The notes under the pieces were generated by a model. The model did no database searches, was not told where the DNA came from, and saw nothing but the letters and a program-made list of their open reading frames with translations. The translations under genes were made by a program, and so were the position numbers. DNA of 64,000 nt from CBDDFQ01 sp965227035 (GTDB taxonomy: Bacteria; Pseudomonadota; Gammaproteobacteria; Burkholderiales; Burkholderiaceae_C), in contig OZ245724.1 of assembly GCA_965227035.1 (NCBI GenBank), positions 2,914,001 to 2,978,000 of the forward strand, given 5' to 3'. This document shows, piece by piece, positions 17,859 through 26,353 of the stretch. Numbering within the stretch: position 1 is the stretch's first letter; every line of letters begins with the position of its first letter.

Positions 17859-18550
17859 TATTTCTTCGATCCAACCGGCCTTCCGACCTTCGCTTTGGTC
17901 GCCCGCCGGTCCGTCACCTTGCTCAACACCTCGACAAAACTCTCGTCCCCTGCCGCCCAACCCGCATGCGTGTGATCGGTGAGCGTCTTGTGATGCGCAG
18001 CCGAGACGCCGGCGTTCACCATCTCGAAATACGCGGCCTCGCGCGAGAACGGCGTGTTGCCCAGCTCCCAGTACAAGGGATGCGGTGTGACCACCTTGTC
18101 TACGGTAGCGCCGACGTAATGCTTGTGACTCGACCAGGCGTAATCTTTCGGCGATTGCACCATCCCGGCGCGCACCGGATTCAGATCCATGTACGCCATG
18201 CAGGTGAGCAGATATCGCTCCGACTGGATCACGGTCGATTTGTATCGCCCTTCCCAAAGCGTGCCGGTGCGCCCTTCCTTCTTGTTGAAGTACTGCACAT
18301 AGCTCCGGCCCAGAGCTTGCATGAAAAGCGGTAATCCCTTCTCGTCAGACGGCGTGATCAGCAGGTGGATGTGATTCGACATCAGCACGTAAGCGTGAAC
18401 CTGCACGTCGAAGCGTTCTGCGGCGTCGGACATGATCGATTTCAGCTTTTCAAAATCGGCAGCGGACGTGAAAATCGTCTGCCGGTTGTTCCCGCGCTGG
18501 ATCACGTGATGCGGATGGTGAGGAACCGAAAGTCGGGGGAGTCGAGCCAT
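17858..18550 (-). CDS. REP-associated tyrosine transposase (IS200-like, Y1 domain)
   Basis: 230 aa, intact. Rep/TnpA-like Y1 fold: start MARLPRLSVPHHPHHVIQRG with the usual NNRQTIF, the HUH motif in YVLMSNHIHLLITP, then GRSYVQYFNKKEGRTGTLWE and GRYKSTVIQSERYLLTCMAY, typical of RAYTs, including the conserved tyrosines near YLLTCMAYMDLNPVRAG. The last 30 residues (KAKVGRPVGSKK) are basic. RAYTs nick single-stranded REP hairpins. The intact frame suggests selection or recent arrival. Confidence 0.92.
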   Translation of the reverse strand: MARLPRLSVPHHPHHVIQRGNNRQTIFTSAADFEKLKSIMSDAAERFDVQVHAYVLMSNHIHLLITPSDEKGLPLFMQALGRSYVQYFNKKEGRTGTLWEGRYKSTVIQSERYLLTCMAYMDLNPVRAGMVQSPKDYAWSSHKHYVGATVDKVVTPHPLYWELGNTPFSREAAYFEMVNAGVSAAHHKTLTDHTHAGWAAGDESFVEVLSKVTDRRATKAKVGRPVGSKK

Positions 18551-18568
18551 TGGCTGCCTTTGATATCG

Positions 18569-18597
18569 AAAATTAACTGGAATCTGACCCCAATTTT
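18569..18597 (-). repeat. REP-like palindrome, copy 3, inverted relative to copies 1 and 2
   Basis: AAAATTAACTGG (18569-18580) and CCAATTTT (18590-18597) form an imperfect hairpin around the core GGAATCTGACCCC, the reverse complement of the core in copies 1 and 2. It lies 18 bases upstream of the transposase ATG and 10 bases upstream of the ridA ATG on the other strand. Confidence 0.85.
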
Positions 18598-18607
18598 AAG
18601 GAATGAA

Positions 18608-18997
18608 ATGAAAGAAGTTATCGACATCGGTTTGCCGCCGTTGAATCAGCCGTTTTCCTGGGCGGTGAAGGCGCCCAGTACGTCGAACATGCTGTTCACG
18701 GCGCATGGACCTGTGCGCAAGGATGGGACGATTCACACCGGGTCGATCGAAGAGCAGACGCGCCTGACTTTCGATAACCTGCGCATGGCCGTGACTGCCG
18801 CAGGCGGCACGATGGATGACGTGACTCAGGTGCTGATCTACATGGTCGACATTCGCGACATGAAGGTCATCGACCAGATTTATCAGGAGTATTTCAAGGC
18901 GCCCTACCCGAACCGTTCGAGCGCGGGTGTCGCGGCGCTGGTGGTGCCGAACATGAAGCTGGAAATCGTCGCCTACGCGATGATCCCGCCTAAGTAA
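18608..18997 (+). CDS. RidA-family (YjgF/YER057c/UK114) protein
   Basis: 129 aa. The start MKEVIDIGLPP is preceded by AAGGA at spacing 5; the open frame extends upstream into the transposase region but has no sense there. RidA proteins are trimeric deaminases of reactive enamine/imine intermediates or relatives of unknown activity. Visible: NLRMAVTAAGGTMDDVTQV, VLIYMVDIRDM, and the conserved arginine in YPNRSSAGVAAL. The N-terminal half is less canonical than E. coli RidA, so a Rid subfamily other than archetypal RidA is possible. Its ribosome site adjoins REP copy 3. Confidence 0.9.
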   Translation: MKEVIDIGLPPLNQPFSWAVKAPSTSNMLFTAHGPVRKDGTIHTGSIEEQTRLTFDNLRMAVTAAGGTMDDVTQVLIYMVDIRDMKVIDQIYQEYFKAPYPNRSSAGVAALVVPNMKLEIVAYAMIPPK

Positions 18998-19013
18998 ATT
19001 TCGGAACCGAAGT

Positions 19014-19892
19014 TCAAGCGGGTTCCAGCGCGAACCGGTTTTCGGCCAGCGACTGCAATCCGAACTCCGCCAGAATCTGCTGCATGCGCTCACCGGCGCT
19101 GCGCTTTTTCTGGCCGGTGTATTTCGCGATGATCAGCTCGTTTTTCATGCTGTGCTCCCAGCCGACCAGCTCGGTTACGGTCACCTGATATCCGTTCGCT
19201 TCCAGATACAAACACCGCAGCACGTTAGTGATCTGGCTTCCCATTTCGCGGGTGTGAATCGGATGACGCCACAACTCGGCGAGCGGCGTGCGCGACAACG
19301 ACAGCGCCTTGGTCTCGCGCAGACACGATGCCACCTCCGCCTGGCAGCAGGGCACCAGCACCATGTACTTCGCTTTCTTCTTCAATCCGAAGGCGATCGC
19401 ATCGTCCGTGGCGGTATCGCATGCGTGCAGCGCTGTCACCACGTTGATCTGATCCGGCATTGCTCTCGATGCGGTCGATTCGGCAACCGTTTCGTTGAGA
19501 AACGACATGCCTTCGAAGCCGAGACGCGACGCCAGCTCTTCCGATTTCGTCACCAGATCGGCACGCGATTCGATGCCGTAGATATGCCCCGCGTGGGTCT
19601 TGAAAAACAGGTCGTAAATGATGAAGCCGAGGTACGACTTGCCGGCACCGTGATCGGCGAGCGTAAGGGGCGCGCCGGATTCATCGAGTTCGAGCAGCAG
19701 CTTTTCGATGAAGTTGTAGAGGTGATAGACCTGCTTGAGCTTGCGACGCGAATCCTGATTGAGCTTGCCTTCGCGCGTGAGGATGTGAAGCTCTTTCAGC
19801 AACTCGACCGACTGCCCTTCGCGAATTTCTGGCGCAATGGAACTGGAAGCCGAACTCGCATCCTTGCTGTTATCAAGAGACTTTTTTTTCAT
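19014..19892 (-). CDS. Class I SAM-dependent methyltransferase (Methyltransf_32 type)
   Basis: About 292 aa. The start MKKKSLDNSKD overlaps the DUF1415 stop by 4 bases. SAM-binding motif I is LTLADHGAGKSYLGFIIYDL and the acidic end of strand 2 is IYGIESRADL. The signature ALHACDTATDDAIAFGL followed by VLVPCCQAEVA is the hallmark of this family, whose members methylate RNA or unknown substrates. The N-terminal region (about 95 aa) is helical and serine-rich at the start. Target unknown. Confidence 0.85.
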   Translation of the reverse strand: MKKKSLDNSKDASSASSSIAPEIREGQSVELLKELHILTREGKLNQDSRRKLKQVYHLYNFIEKLLLELDESGAPLTLADHGAGKSYLGFIIYDLFFKTHAGHIYGIESRADLVTKSEELASRLGFEGMSFLNETVAESTASRAMPDQINVVTALHACDTATDDAIAFGLKKKAKYMVLVPCCQAEVASCLRETKALSLSRTPLAELWRHPIHTREMGSQITNVLRCLYLEANGYQVTVTELVGWEHSMKNELIIAKYTGQKKRSAGERMQQILAEFGLQSLAENRFALEPA

Positions 19893-20464
19893 TTCGATTC
19901 TTTCTCGCTGGCCGGCGTCGCATCGACCTGCAATGCTGCCCACCCTTCATGTCCCAACTCGGACATCGCATCCATATTGCGCTCGAAAATTTCTTCTGCT
20001 TCCGGAAACGCTTCGACCGCTTTGTCGATGCTTTCCTCGCGAAGCAGATGCAGCACCGGATATGGCGACCGATTCGTGTAATTCGTGATGTCGTCTTCGG
20101 CGGCGTCGGCGAATCGATATTGCGGATGGAAGGTCGCAATCTGCAGGACGCCTTCTAGCTTCAAGCGCCTGAGCAGCTTTTCAGCGCGTCCGATGAAGTC
20201 GTTGTAGTCGAGAAAATCCTGCAGGCACGAAGGCGAGATCAACAAGGTGGTGTCGCGAATGGTCGGATCGATAGCAACCAACTCCTGCGCTTCGCGTTCG
20301 AGATCCTGCAGAAGATCGCTTTGGTTTTCCGCATGGCTCACCGCGTAATGAATCTGTCCCTTCACGTGCACCGCTTTCGCGAACGGACACAGATTCAATC
20401 CGATCACGGCTCGCTCCAGCCAGCGCTGCGTATCTGCAATCACCAGGTCGTCGGTTGGGATCAT
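19889..20464 (-). CDS. DUF1415 family protein
   Basis: 191 aa from MIPTDDLV, chosen because its ATG overlaps the MFS stop (ATGA). A cytosolic protein found widely in beta- and gammaproteobacteria, function unknown. Family features: TQRWLERAVIGLNLCPFAKA with a conserved cysteine, TTLLISPSCLQDFLDYNDF, and IATFHPQYRFAD followed by NRSPYPVLHLLRE. It is translationally coupled to its neighbours on both sides. Confidence 0.9.
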   Translation of the reverse strand: MIPTDDLVIADTQRWLERAVIGLNLCPFAKAVHVKGQIHYAVSHAENQSDLLQDLEREAQELVAIDPTIRDTTLLISPSCLQDFLDYNDFIGRAEKLLRRLKLEGVLQIATFHPQYRFADAAEDDITNYTNRSPYPVLHLLREESIDKAVEAFPEAEEIFERNMDAMSELGHEGWAALQVDATPASEKESK

Positions 20465-21669
20465 GCAGCTTCCCTGCGGCGACACGCCACACCGATCGCT
20501 CTGGACAAGATCAGGCCGACCATGCAGAAACTCAAGGTGACCACCCAGGTCCAGTGGAAGCTGCCGGTATGAGAGGCAACCAATGCAACGAGCGGCGGCG
20601 CCGAGAATTGACCCACAGCGGACATCTGCTGCATCCAGCCGATGGTTGTCGATACCGTTTTCTCATTCGGCGCCAGTTTCAATCCAAGCGCGAAAAGGCT
20701 CCCCGGAATGACGCCTCCCACTGCAGAAAAAACGAATACCGCGATATATCGGCCTATCGCCGAGAACTCGAATCCGCCGATGTTCACGAAGGTGATGAAC
20801 GACGTGAGAGCCATCGTGCAATAGCCTGCGTACAAAACATGCTGCGGCGCGACGCCACGCTTGTTCAACCATCCAGTCGCGATGTTTCCGATGATGTTTC
20901 CGGCCGCGACGATGGCGGTGAGTACGCCGACCAGCGCGACACTCACGCCAGCCTGCGAATAGATCGACGGCAAAAACCCGACCACTGCGATCCATTGCCC
21001 GGCGTACACCGTGAACGCGACTGCTACCAGCCACGGCCCTGCACTGGTAAGCGTCAAGGCAACCCGCTTCGTCAGATCGCTCTCGCCTGTCGAGACGATG
21101 CGCGGGGGGTCTGCCGGTATCTTGAGGAAGATCGATGCCGCCGCCGCGTAGGTCACCGCAGCGATGATCCACCACCATGCGTGCCAGCCGAAGTTCGCAA
21201 TGAACAGCGGGCCAGCCAGCAGTCCGATCGCAGCACCTGCTGGCATGTACGTGCCCCACGCTCCCATCATCGAAGGCAGTCGGCTCGGCTCGACCAGTCG
21301 CTTGATAAGGCTCGGGCCGACAACGGTCGTCATCAGGAACCCGACACCTTCCAACGCACGCAAGGTGAGCAGCATGACCGGGGTCGTCGCGAAACCTCCG
21401 AGCAGACTCGCGGTCGCAAGAATCGACAGGCCCAGCCCCATACTTCGGCGAAGGCCTACGACGTCGGACATCAAACCGAACGCGAGTCCGAGTGTCATAC
21501 CGGCGAGTTGCACGAGCGATAGCAAAAAGCCCGCTTGCACCAACGTCACGTTCAGCGATTCGCGAAGAATCGGAATCGCAGGAGGAAGTTTGGCGATGTG
21601 AAGCGCAGCAGCTATTCCACCCAACACAACGAAGTAAGCGACGCTGGAATTTTTTGTAGTCTTGACCAT
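20461..21669 (-). CDS. Major facilitator superfamily transporter
   Basis: About 402 aa from MVKTTKNSSV, a likely start 4 bases after the dgt stop. Twelve hydrophobic segments are visible. MFS loop motif: GLMSDVVGLRRSMGLG between helices 2 and 3. The layout resembles the CynX/NimT branch (cyanate, nitroimidazole or organic anion carriers), but the substrate cannot be assigned. It is coupled to DUF1415 downstream. Confidence 0.85.
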   Translation of the reverse strand: MVKTTKNSSVAYFVVLGGIAAALHIAKLPPAIPILRESLNVTLVQAGFLLSLVQLAGMTLGLAFGLMSDVVGLRRSMGLGLSILATASLLGGFATTPVMLLTLRALEGVGFLMTTVVGPSLIKRLVEPSRLPSMMGAWGTYMPAGAAIGLLAGPLFIANFGWHAWWWIIAAVTYAAAASIFLKIPADPPRIVSTGESDLTKRVALTLTSAGPWLVAVAFTVYAGQWIAVVGFLPSIYSQAGVSVALVGVLTAIVAAGNIIGNIATGWLNKRGVAPQHVLYAGYCTMALTSFITFVNIGGFEFSAIGRYIAVFVFSAVGGVIPGSLFALGLKLAPNEKTVSTTIGWMQQMSAVGQFSAPPLVALVASHTGSFHWTWVVTLSFCMVGLILSRAIGVACRRREAA

Positions 21670-21673
21670 TCGA

Positions 21674-22837
21674 TCAGCCCAGCAGCTTGCGACCGGTGAG
21701 GCGCTCGTGCTCACGCAACGCGAAGCGATCCGTCATGCCGGCAATGTAGTCGGCCACCGATCTCGACATATCGCTGCGACGCGCGAAATCGGACTGCATC
21801 TCGGTGGGCACGTTCATGTAGTGAGCAAACAAATCCGCCACGACGATTTTTGCCTGACCGGTCATTTCCATCACCTGCGGATGCCGATAAAGATTGCGCA
21901 GCAGGAATGTCTTGAGTTCGGTGGACTTCGATTTCATGGGCGATGAGAACGACACGCTCGCAGCACCGTTCCTCACATCGTCCGCATCTTTCGGCGCGCC
22001 GGCTTCGATAGAAGCCTGCGTCGACTCGATCACGTCGTAAACCTGCGCGCTGAGCATGCGACGCGTCGTCTCGTACAACAGGCGTCGCCCCGCAAGCTGC
22101 GGAAATTCGCGCTCGGTCTGCTCGCGAAACTCGCCGAACAAAGGCACATCGCTCACCTGATCGAGCGTGATCAATCCCGAACGAACACCATCGTCGATGT
22201 CGTGCGCGTTGTAGGCAATTTCATCGGCCAGGTTGCAAAGTTGCGCTTCGAGCGCAGGCTGTGTGCGATCGATAAAGCGCCGTCCGACCCCGTTGGGTTC
22301 TTCCGCTTCGATCATCTGCGCGTGGCGCAACGAGCAATGCTTCAGGATGCCTTCACGGGTTTCGAAAGTCAGGTTCAATCCATCGAACTGCGGATAGCGC
22401 TCTTCGAGCTTGTCGACCACGCGAAGGCTTTGCAGGTTGTGTTCGAACCCGCCGTGATCGCGCATGCACTCATTGAGCGCGTCCTGGCCTGCATGCCCGA
22501 AGGGCGTGTGACCCAGGTCATGCGCCAAGGCGATGGCCTCGACCAGATCTTCGTCAAGGCCCAGCGGACGTGCAATCGAGCGGCCAAGTTGCGCCACTTC
22601 CAGCGAATGAGTCATGCGAGTGCGAAACAGATCGCCTTCATGATTCAGGAACACCTGCGTTTTGTAGACCAAGCGTCTGAACGCGGTCGAGTGGACGATG
22701 CGATCCCGATCGCGCTGGAACTCGGTTCGCGTGGGCGCGCGCGGCTCATCGATTCGACGTCCACGCGAACGCTCGGGGTCGCACGCATATTGCGCAGAGC
22801 CCGAGAGATCCAGGCCTTCGTAAATTAAAGGCTGCAT
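21674..22837 (-). CDS. dgt: Deoxyguanosinetriphosphate triphosphohydrolase-like protein
   Basis: 387 aa from MQPLIYEGL, whose ATG lies inside the last 13 bases of aroB. HD-domain metal motifs are present: RMTHSLEVAQLGRS, IALAHDLGHTPFGHAG and NLADEIAYNAHDIDDG. It hydrolyses dGTP or other dNTPs to the nucleoside plus triphosphate. It belongs to the shorter type (about 380 aa) usual outside enterics. The aroB-dgt pairing is common in this class of bacteria. Confidence 0.92.
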   Translation of the reverse strand: MQPLIYEGLDLSGSAQYACDPERSRGRRIDEPRAPTRTEFQRDRDRIVHSTAFRRLVYKTQVFLNHEGDLFRTRMTHSLEVAQLGRSIARPLGLDEDLVEAIALAHDLGHTPFGHAGQDALNECMRDHGGFEHNLQSLRVVDKLEERYPQFDGLNLTFETREGILKHCSLRHAQMIEAEEPNGVGRRFIDRTQPALEAQLCNLADEIAYNAHDIDDGVRSGLITLDQVSDVPLFGEFREQTEREFPQLAGRRLLYETTRRMLSAQVYDVIESTQASIEAGAPKDADDVRNGAASVSFSSPMKSKSTELKTFLLRNLYRHPQVMEMTGQAKIVVADLFAHYMNVPTEMQSDFARRSDMSRSVADYIAGMTDRFALREHERLTGRKLLG

Positions 22838-23967
22838 GCGTGAATGACGTCTTTCACCATTTCGAGCGGCGCCGATTTCACGATGGCTTTGCCCGGCCCA
22901 TCGATCAACACGAACTTGATCTGACCGCCTTCGGTCTTCTTGTCGACCTGCATCAGCGACAGGTATTTGCCGACGTTGTCCTGTTTGTCGATCACAGGAG
23001 CGACGACCGGCAGACCCGCGCGCTCGATCAACGCTTTCAGCCGCGCAACGAACGCTGCATCGATGAGTCCCAGCTTTTGCGAGAGCGTCGCCGCCATGAC
23101 CATGCCGCAACCAACGCCTTCGCCATGAAGCCATTCGCCGTAGCCCAACCCGGCTTCTATGGCGTGCCCGAAGGTGTGCCCGAAATTAAGGATCGCGCGC
23201 AGGCCGGACTCGCGTTCATCCTGCCCGACCACGAAAGCCTTGATCTCGCAACTGCGCTTGATCGCGTGCGACAGCGCCTTCGCGTCTTTCGTCCGCAACG
23301 CATCGATGTTGGCTTCTATCCAGTCGAAGAATTGCATGTCGGCAATCGGGCCGTACTTGATGATTTCAGCCAGCCCCGCACTCAACTCACGCGGCGGCAG
23401 GGTGTCCAGAGGCGCGATGTCGCAAACCACCTGCACCGGCTGGTAGAACGCCCCGATCATGTTTTTACCGAGCGGATGATTGATGGCCGTTTTGCCGCCA
23501 ACCGAGGAATCGACCTGCGCGAGCAATGTGGTGGGCACCTGCACGAACGGCACGCCGCGCATGTAACTTGCGGCCGCGAAACCGGTCATGTCTCCCACGA
23601 CGCCGCCGCCCAGTGCGAACAGCACCGTTTTGCGATCGCATTGGTTAGACAGCAACGCGTCGAAAATCAGATTGAGTGTCTCGAAGTTCTTGTATTCCTC
23701 GCCATCGGGCAACTCCACGATATGGACCCGCTTGAATTTCGATTCGATGGCAGCTTTGAGCTTGGCTGCGTAAAGCGGTCTCACAGTTACGTTGGTGACG
23801 ATGAGCGCGCTGCTGGCCGACGGCACTGCCGCATAAGTAGCGGCATCCCCGAATAGACCGCTTCCGATGTCGATCGGATAGCTTCGGTCGCCCAGATCGA
23901 TCTGGACTTGCTCCGGTCCCGCGGAGTCACGGGCTTTGTCCTGCTTGTTGTCTTGTTTGGCCTGCAT
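22825..23967 (-). CDS. aroB: 3-dehydroquinate synthase
   Basis: 380 aa. The second step of the shikimate pathway, NAD- and Zn-dependent. Motifs: DGEEYKNFETLNLIFDALL, the NAD/Zn site ALGGGVVGDMTGFAAASYMRG, TTLLAQVDSSVGGKTAINHP, NFGHTFGHAIEAGLGYGEWL and HGEGVGCGMVMAA with the metal histidines. The first 20 residues are a non-conserved polar extension, so a later start is possible. aroK, usually just upstream, is not here; the upstream side is a catabolic gene block. Confidence 0.95.
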   Translation of the reverse strand: MQAKQDNKQDKARDSAGPEQVQIDLGDRSYPIDIGSGLFGDAATYAAVPSASSALIVTNVTVRPLYAAKLKAAIESKFKRVHIVELPDGEEYKNFETLNLIFDALLSNQCDRKTVLFALGGGVVGDMTGFAAASYMRGVPFVQVPTTLLAQVDSSVGGKTAINHPLGKNMIGAFYQPVQVVCDIAPLDTLPPRELSAGLAEIIKYGPIADMQFFDWIEANIDALRTKDAKALSHAIKRSCEIKAFVVGQDERESGLRAILNFGHTFGHAIEAGLGYGEWLHGEGVGCGMVMAATLSQKLGLIDAAFVARLKALIERAGLPVVAPVIDKQDNVGKYLSLMQVDKKTEGGQIKFVLIDGPGKAIVKSAPLEMVKDVIHACSL

Positions 23968-23992
23968 CCCCCGATTTTATGGGGACGGCCCT

Positions 23993-25546
23993 TCAGAGGC
24001 CCAAACCGCCAGGATTCAACCGTCTTTCCGGGTCCAGCGCGGCTTTGATGCCCTTTGCCACCGAAAGCGCCGGCTCTTCCAGCAAACCCGCGTACGGGTA
24101 CACCTTGCCCAGCTGGAAATGCACCGCTCCGTGCTTCGTAAAGAGCTCTATCAACTCGACTCGCAGCGCTGCAACCCATTCGGTGAGAGCCGCGTTCGAC
24201 GAATACGCTGGCGTCGTCGGATTGGTGACCACGACCTTGTGATACGCGGTCATTTCCTCCGGCCAGTAAATGCCGTACTCGATCATGAAGCCGCTCAAAC
24301 CCACGCACTGGAACAGCCCCCCGAGCCAGACTCCGTTGGCCGTCATGAAGGCAGCATGCTTTGCGCAAATGGCGTCGTAGTCGCGCTTGAAAGCTGCGAC
24401 ACGCGAATGAGCGACAAGCCCGTGGACCGGCACCCAGCGCTCGCCCTTCGGACCGAGCACATGGAACATGCGATCGAACGGCTGGGCTCGAACCACCGTC
24501 GGAATCGTGTTGGTGATTTCTCGGCCGTGCGCGAGTACCGCCCGGCGCAATCGGCCCATTCGCTGGCGTACCTCGACCGCATCGCCGCCTTCCACGATGT
24601 AATGGGCCAGGAACGCCGAAGCGCCCATGGAGCGCTCACCGGCGAGCGCCATTCTTGCCAGCTGACGCAGCGGTCCGACAACACCGGGCGATGTCGACCA
24701 CACATGCTTTGCGATCCGCAACGTGTCTTTCATGCGACGACCGCGTTTGAGCTGGCCGCGAATCATCGATGCGTCGAGTCCGAATTGCGTGTCGTCCACG
24801 ACTTCGCGAGCAGCCGCTTTCATTCCTTCGTAGAACGCCTCGAAGCTGTCGAAGCCGAACGATGCAGTGCCGAAATCTTTCTGCTTCGGCAACAAGGGCA
24901 TCGTGATGCGCGCTTTGACACCATGAATACCGCAGTCGCCCAAAAACAGCCCGGTGATATCCGGCCCGTAGTGGCGATAAAAAGGCGTCGCACCTACCAT
25001 CGCGACCCCGGTACGAAGCAACTCGCCATTCGCCAAAATTACATCGAGCGACGTGACCGATTCACTGGCAACGCCGTGCATGCCGGTTCCGTGACTCAAT
25101 CCGTTTTGCGACATGGTTCCGCCAACGGTCGCCACCGATCCCGAGAACGGCCCGCGAAACGGAGTGCGCATGTCGATCGCATCGAGCGCTTCGGCAAGCT
25201 TCGCCCACGACACGCCCGCCTCGACCGTCACGTACGAGTCTTCCAGGTTGATCTCGACGATGCGATTCAGACGCAGCGCATCGATCAGGATCATTCCCTT
25301 TTGCGCCGGCAAATACGAGTCGGTATACGACGCACCGCCGCCACGTACGACTATCGCGATTCCGTGTGCCGCAGCCAGTCGAACGATGGACTGAAGTTCA
25401 TCGACGGTGCCCGGAGACACGACTGCGACTGGCATCTCACGCGCCCGATAGATATCGGTCGCGAAGGATGCGGTCTGATCGCCTGTCCGCACATGTGCAT
25501 CGCCGACGATGCCCCGCAACTCGCCGATCAGCGTGACATCGTCCAA
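23993..25546 (-). CDS. FAD-linked oxidase of the vanillyl-alcohol oxidase / GlcD family
   Basis: About 517 aa. Two starts are possible: a TTG at 25546, with GGAAGG 9 bases ahead inside the end of the crotonase gene, or a GTG at 25582 overlapping that gene by 35 bases. The FAD-binding domain shows AIVVRGGGASYTDSYLP, TVEAGVSWAKLAEAL and GSVATVGGTMSQNGLSHG. The C-terminus LDPERRLNPGGLGL is the family end motif. Such enzymes oxidise 2-hydroxy acids or phenolic side chains. It is the last gene of the HyuAB catabolic operon; the substrate is unknown. Confidence 0.88.
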   Translation of the reverse strand: MDDVTLIGELRGIVGDAHVRTGDQTASFATDIYRAREMPVAVVSPGTVDELQSIVRLAAAHGIAIVVRGGGASYTDSYLPAQKGMILIDALRLNRIVEINLEDSYVTVEAGVSWAKLAEALDAIDMRTPFRGPFSGSVATVGGTMSQNGLSHGTGMHGVASESVTSLDVILANGELLRTGVAMVGATPFYRHYGPDITGLFLGDCGIHGVKARITMPLLPKQKDFGTASFGFDSFEAFYEGMKAAAREVVDDTQFGLDASMIRGQLKRGRRMKDTLRIAKHVWSTSPGVVGPLRQLARMALAGERSMGASAFLAHYIVEGGDAVEVRQRMGRLRRAVLAHGREITNTIPTVVRAQPFDRMFHVLGPKGERWVPVHGLVAHSRVAAFKRDYDAICAKHAAFMTANGVWLGGLFQCVGLSGFMIEYGIYWPEEMTAYHKVVVTNPTTPAYSSNAALTEWVAALRVELIELFTKHGAVHFQLGKVYPYAGLLEEPALSVAKGIKAALDPERRLNPGGLGL

Positions 25547-25547
25547 T

Positions 25548-26336
25548 CTAGGCGACCTTCCACGATGGCAGTCGGCCTTCACGGAACGAGGTGTAGCCCT
25601 CTTTGCCCCAAGGCTCGGTGCTCATGTAATGCACGAAGTTTCCGAGTTCGATTTCGGCACCTTCGGCAAGTCCGGCATCCACGCCCTTTTGAAACGTGAG
25701 CTTGTTGGCAGCCAGGGTCGAGCGGGGTTTGCTTGCCATGCTCTTCGCAAAAGCAATCGATTCCTTGCGCAGCTCGGAACGCGGAAATGTTTTGAGCGCG
25801 AGGCCTGCTTCGACCGCTTCCGGGCCGTTGTACCAGCGTGCGGTCCAGATCATTTCTTTTGCACGCTGCTCGCCGATACGGCGCTTCAGACGCAGCGTCG
25901 CCGTTGCGGGCAACACTCCCGAATCGGTGTGCACGTCGCCGTACTTGGCTTCGTCTGCAATCAGGATGAAGTCGCATCCCATGGTGAACTCGAATCCGCC
26001 CGCGCGGGTGATCCCGTTCACCGCCGCGATCGTCGGGATCGGAAGCGATTCGAGGCGCACCACGATAGCGTTGATTCTGCGAACCACCTTCTCGAAATAC
26101 ACCACATCGCCGAATGCCTTGTCGAGCAAGTCCAGATCGAGTCCGACGCAGAACGCCTTGCCCTCCCCGCCAGTCATGATGAAGGCGCCAATGTCCTTGT
26201 CCGCTTCGACTTCGGTCAACACCGCTTCGATCTCATCGAGCCGCAAATCGCTGATCGCATTGAGTCGGTCGGGCGTATTGAAAGTCATCACGCCGACGCG
26301 GTCGGTTTTTTCGTAGATCAGGGTTTGATAGCTCAT
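25548..26336 (-). CDS. Enoyl-CoA hydratase/isomerase family protein
   Basis: 262 aa from MSYQTLIYEK. The crotonase fold is clear: oxyanion-hole segments GGEGKAFCVGLDLDLL and VNGITRAGGFEFTMGCDFI, with E116 at the first catalytic glutamate position. At the second position the usual PExxLG is replaced by DVHTDSGVLPA (residues 134-144), with no glutamate, so plain hydratase chemistry is doubtful; isomerase, lyase or dehalogenase-like activity is possible. It lies between hyuB and the FAD oxidase in one operon. Confidence 0.88.
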   Translation of the reverse strand: MSYQTLIYEKTDRVGVMTFNTPDRLNAISDLRLDEIEAVLTEVEADKDIGAFIMTGGEGKAFCVGLDLDLLDKAFGDVVYFEKVVRRINAIVVRLESLPIPTIAAVNGITRAGGFEFTMGCDFILIADEAKYGDVHTDSGVLPATATLRLKRRIGEQRAKEMIWTARWYNGPEAVEAGLALKTFPRSELRKESIAFAKSMASKPRSTLAANKLTFQKGVDAGLAEGAEIELGNFVHYMSTEPWGKEGYTSFREGRLPSWKVA

Positions 26337-26353
26337 GGTGTTTCCGATCTCAA

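Larger units (their letters stand above)
17789..18597 (-). mobile_element. RAYT unit: REP-associated tyrosine transposase with flanking repeat elements
   Basis: A single IS200-like transposase gene lies between two repeat elements on its 3' side and one inverted copy on its 5' side. All three share the 13-base core GGGGTCAGATTCC (17797-17809 and 17846-17858 on plus, 18579-18591 on minus). This arrangement is typical of RAYT/REP units, domesticated transposases that spread short palindromes. It separates gltB from the divergent ridA gene and carries no passenger genes. Confidence 0.85.

Noticed and set aside
23936..25699. A 587-codon plus-strand open frame opposite the FAD oxidase
   Set aside because: The opposite strand encodes a clear VAO-family enzyme; this frame has no motif.
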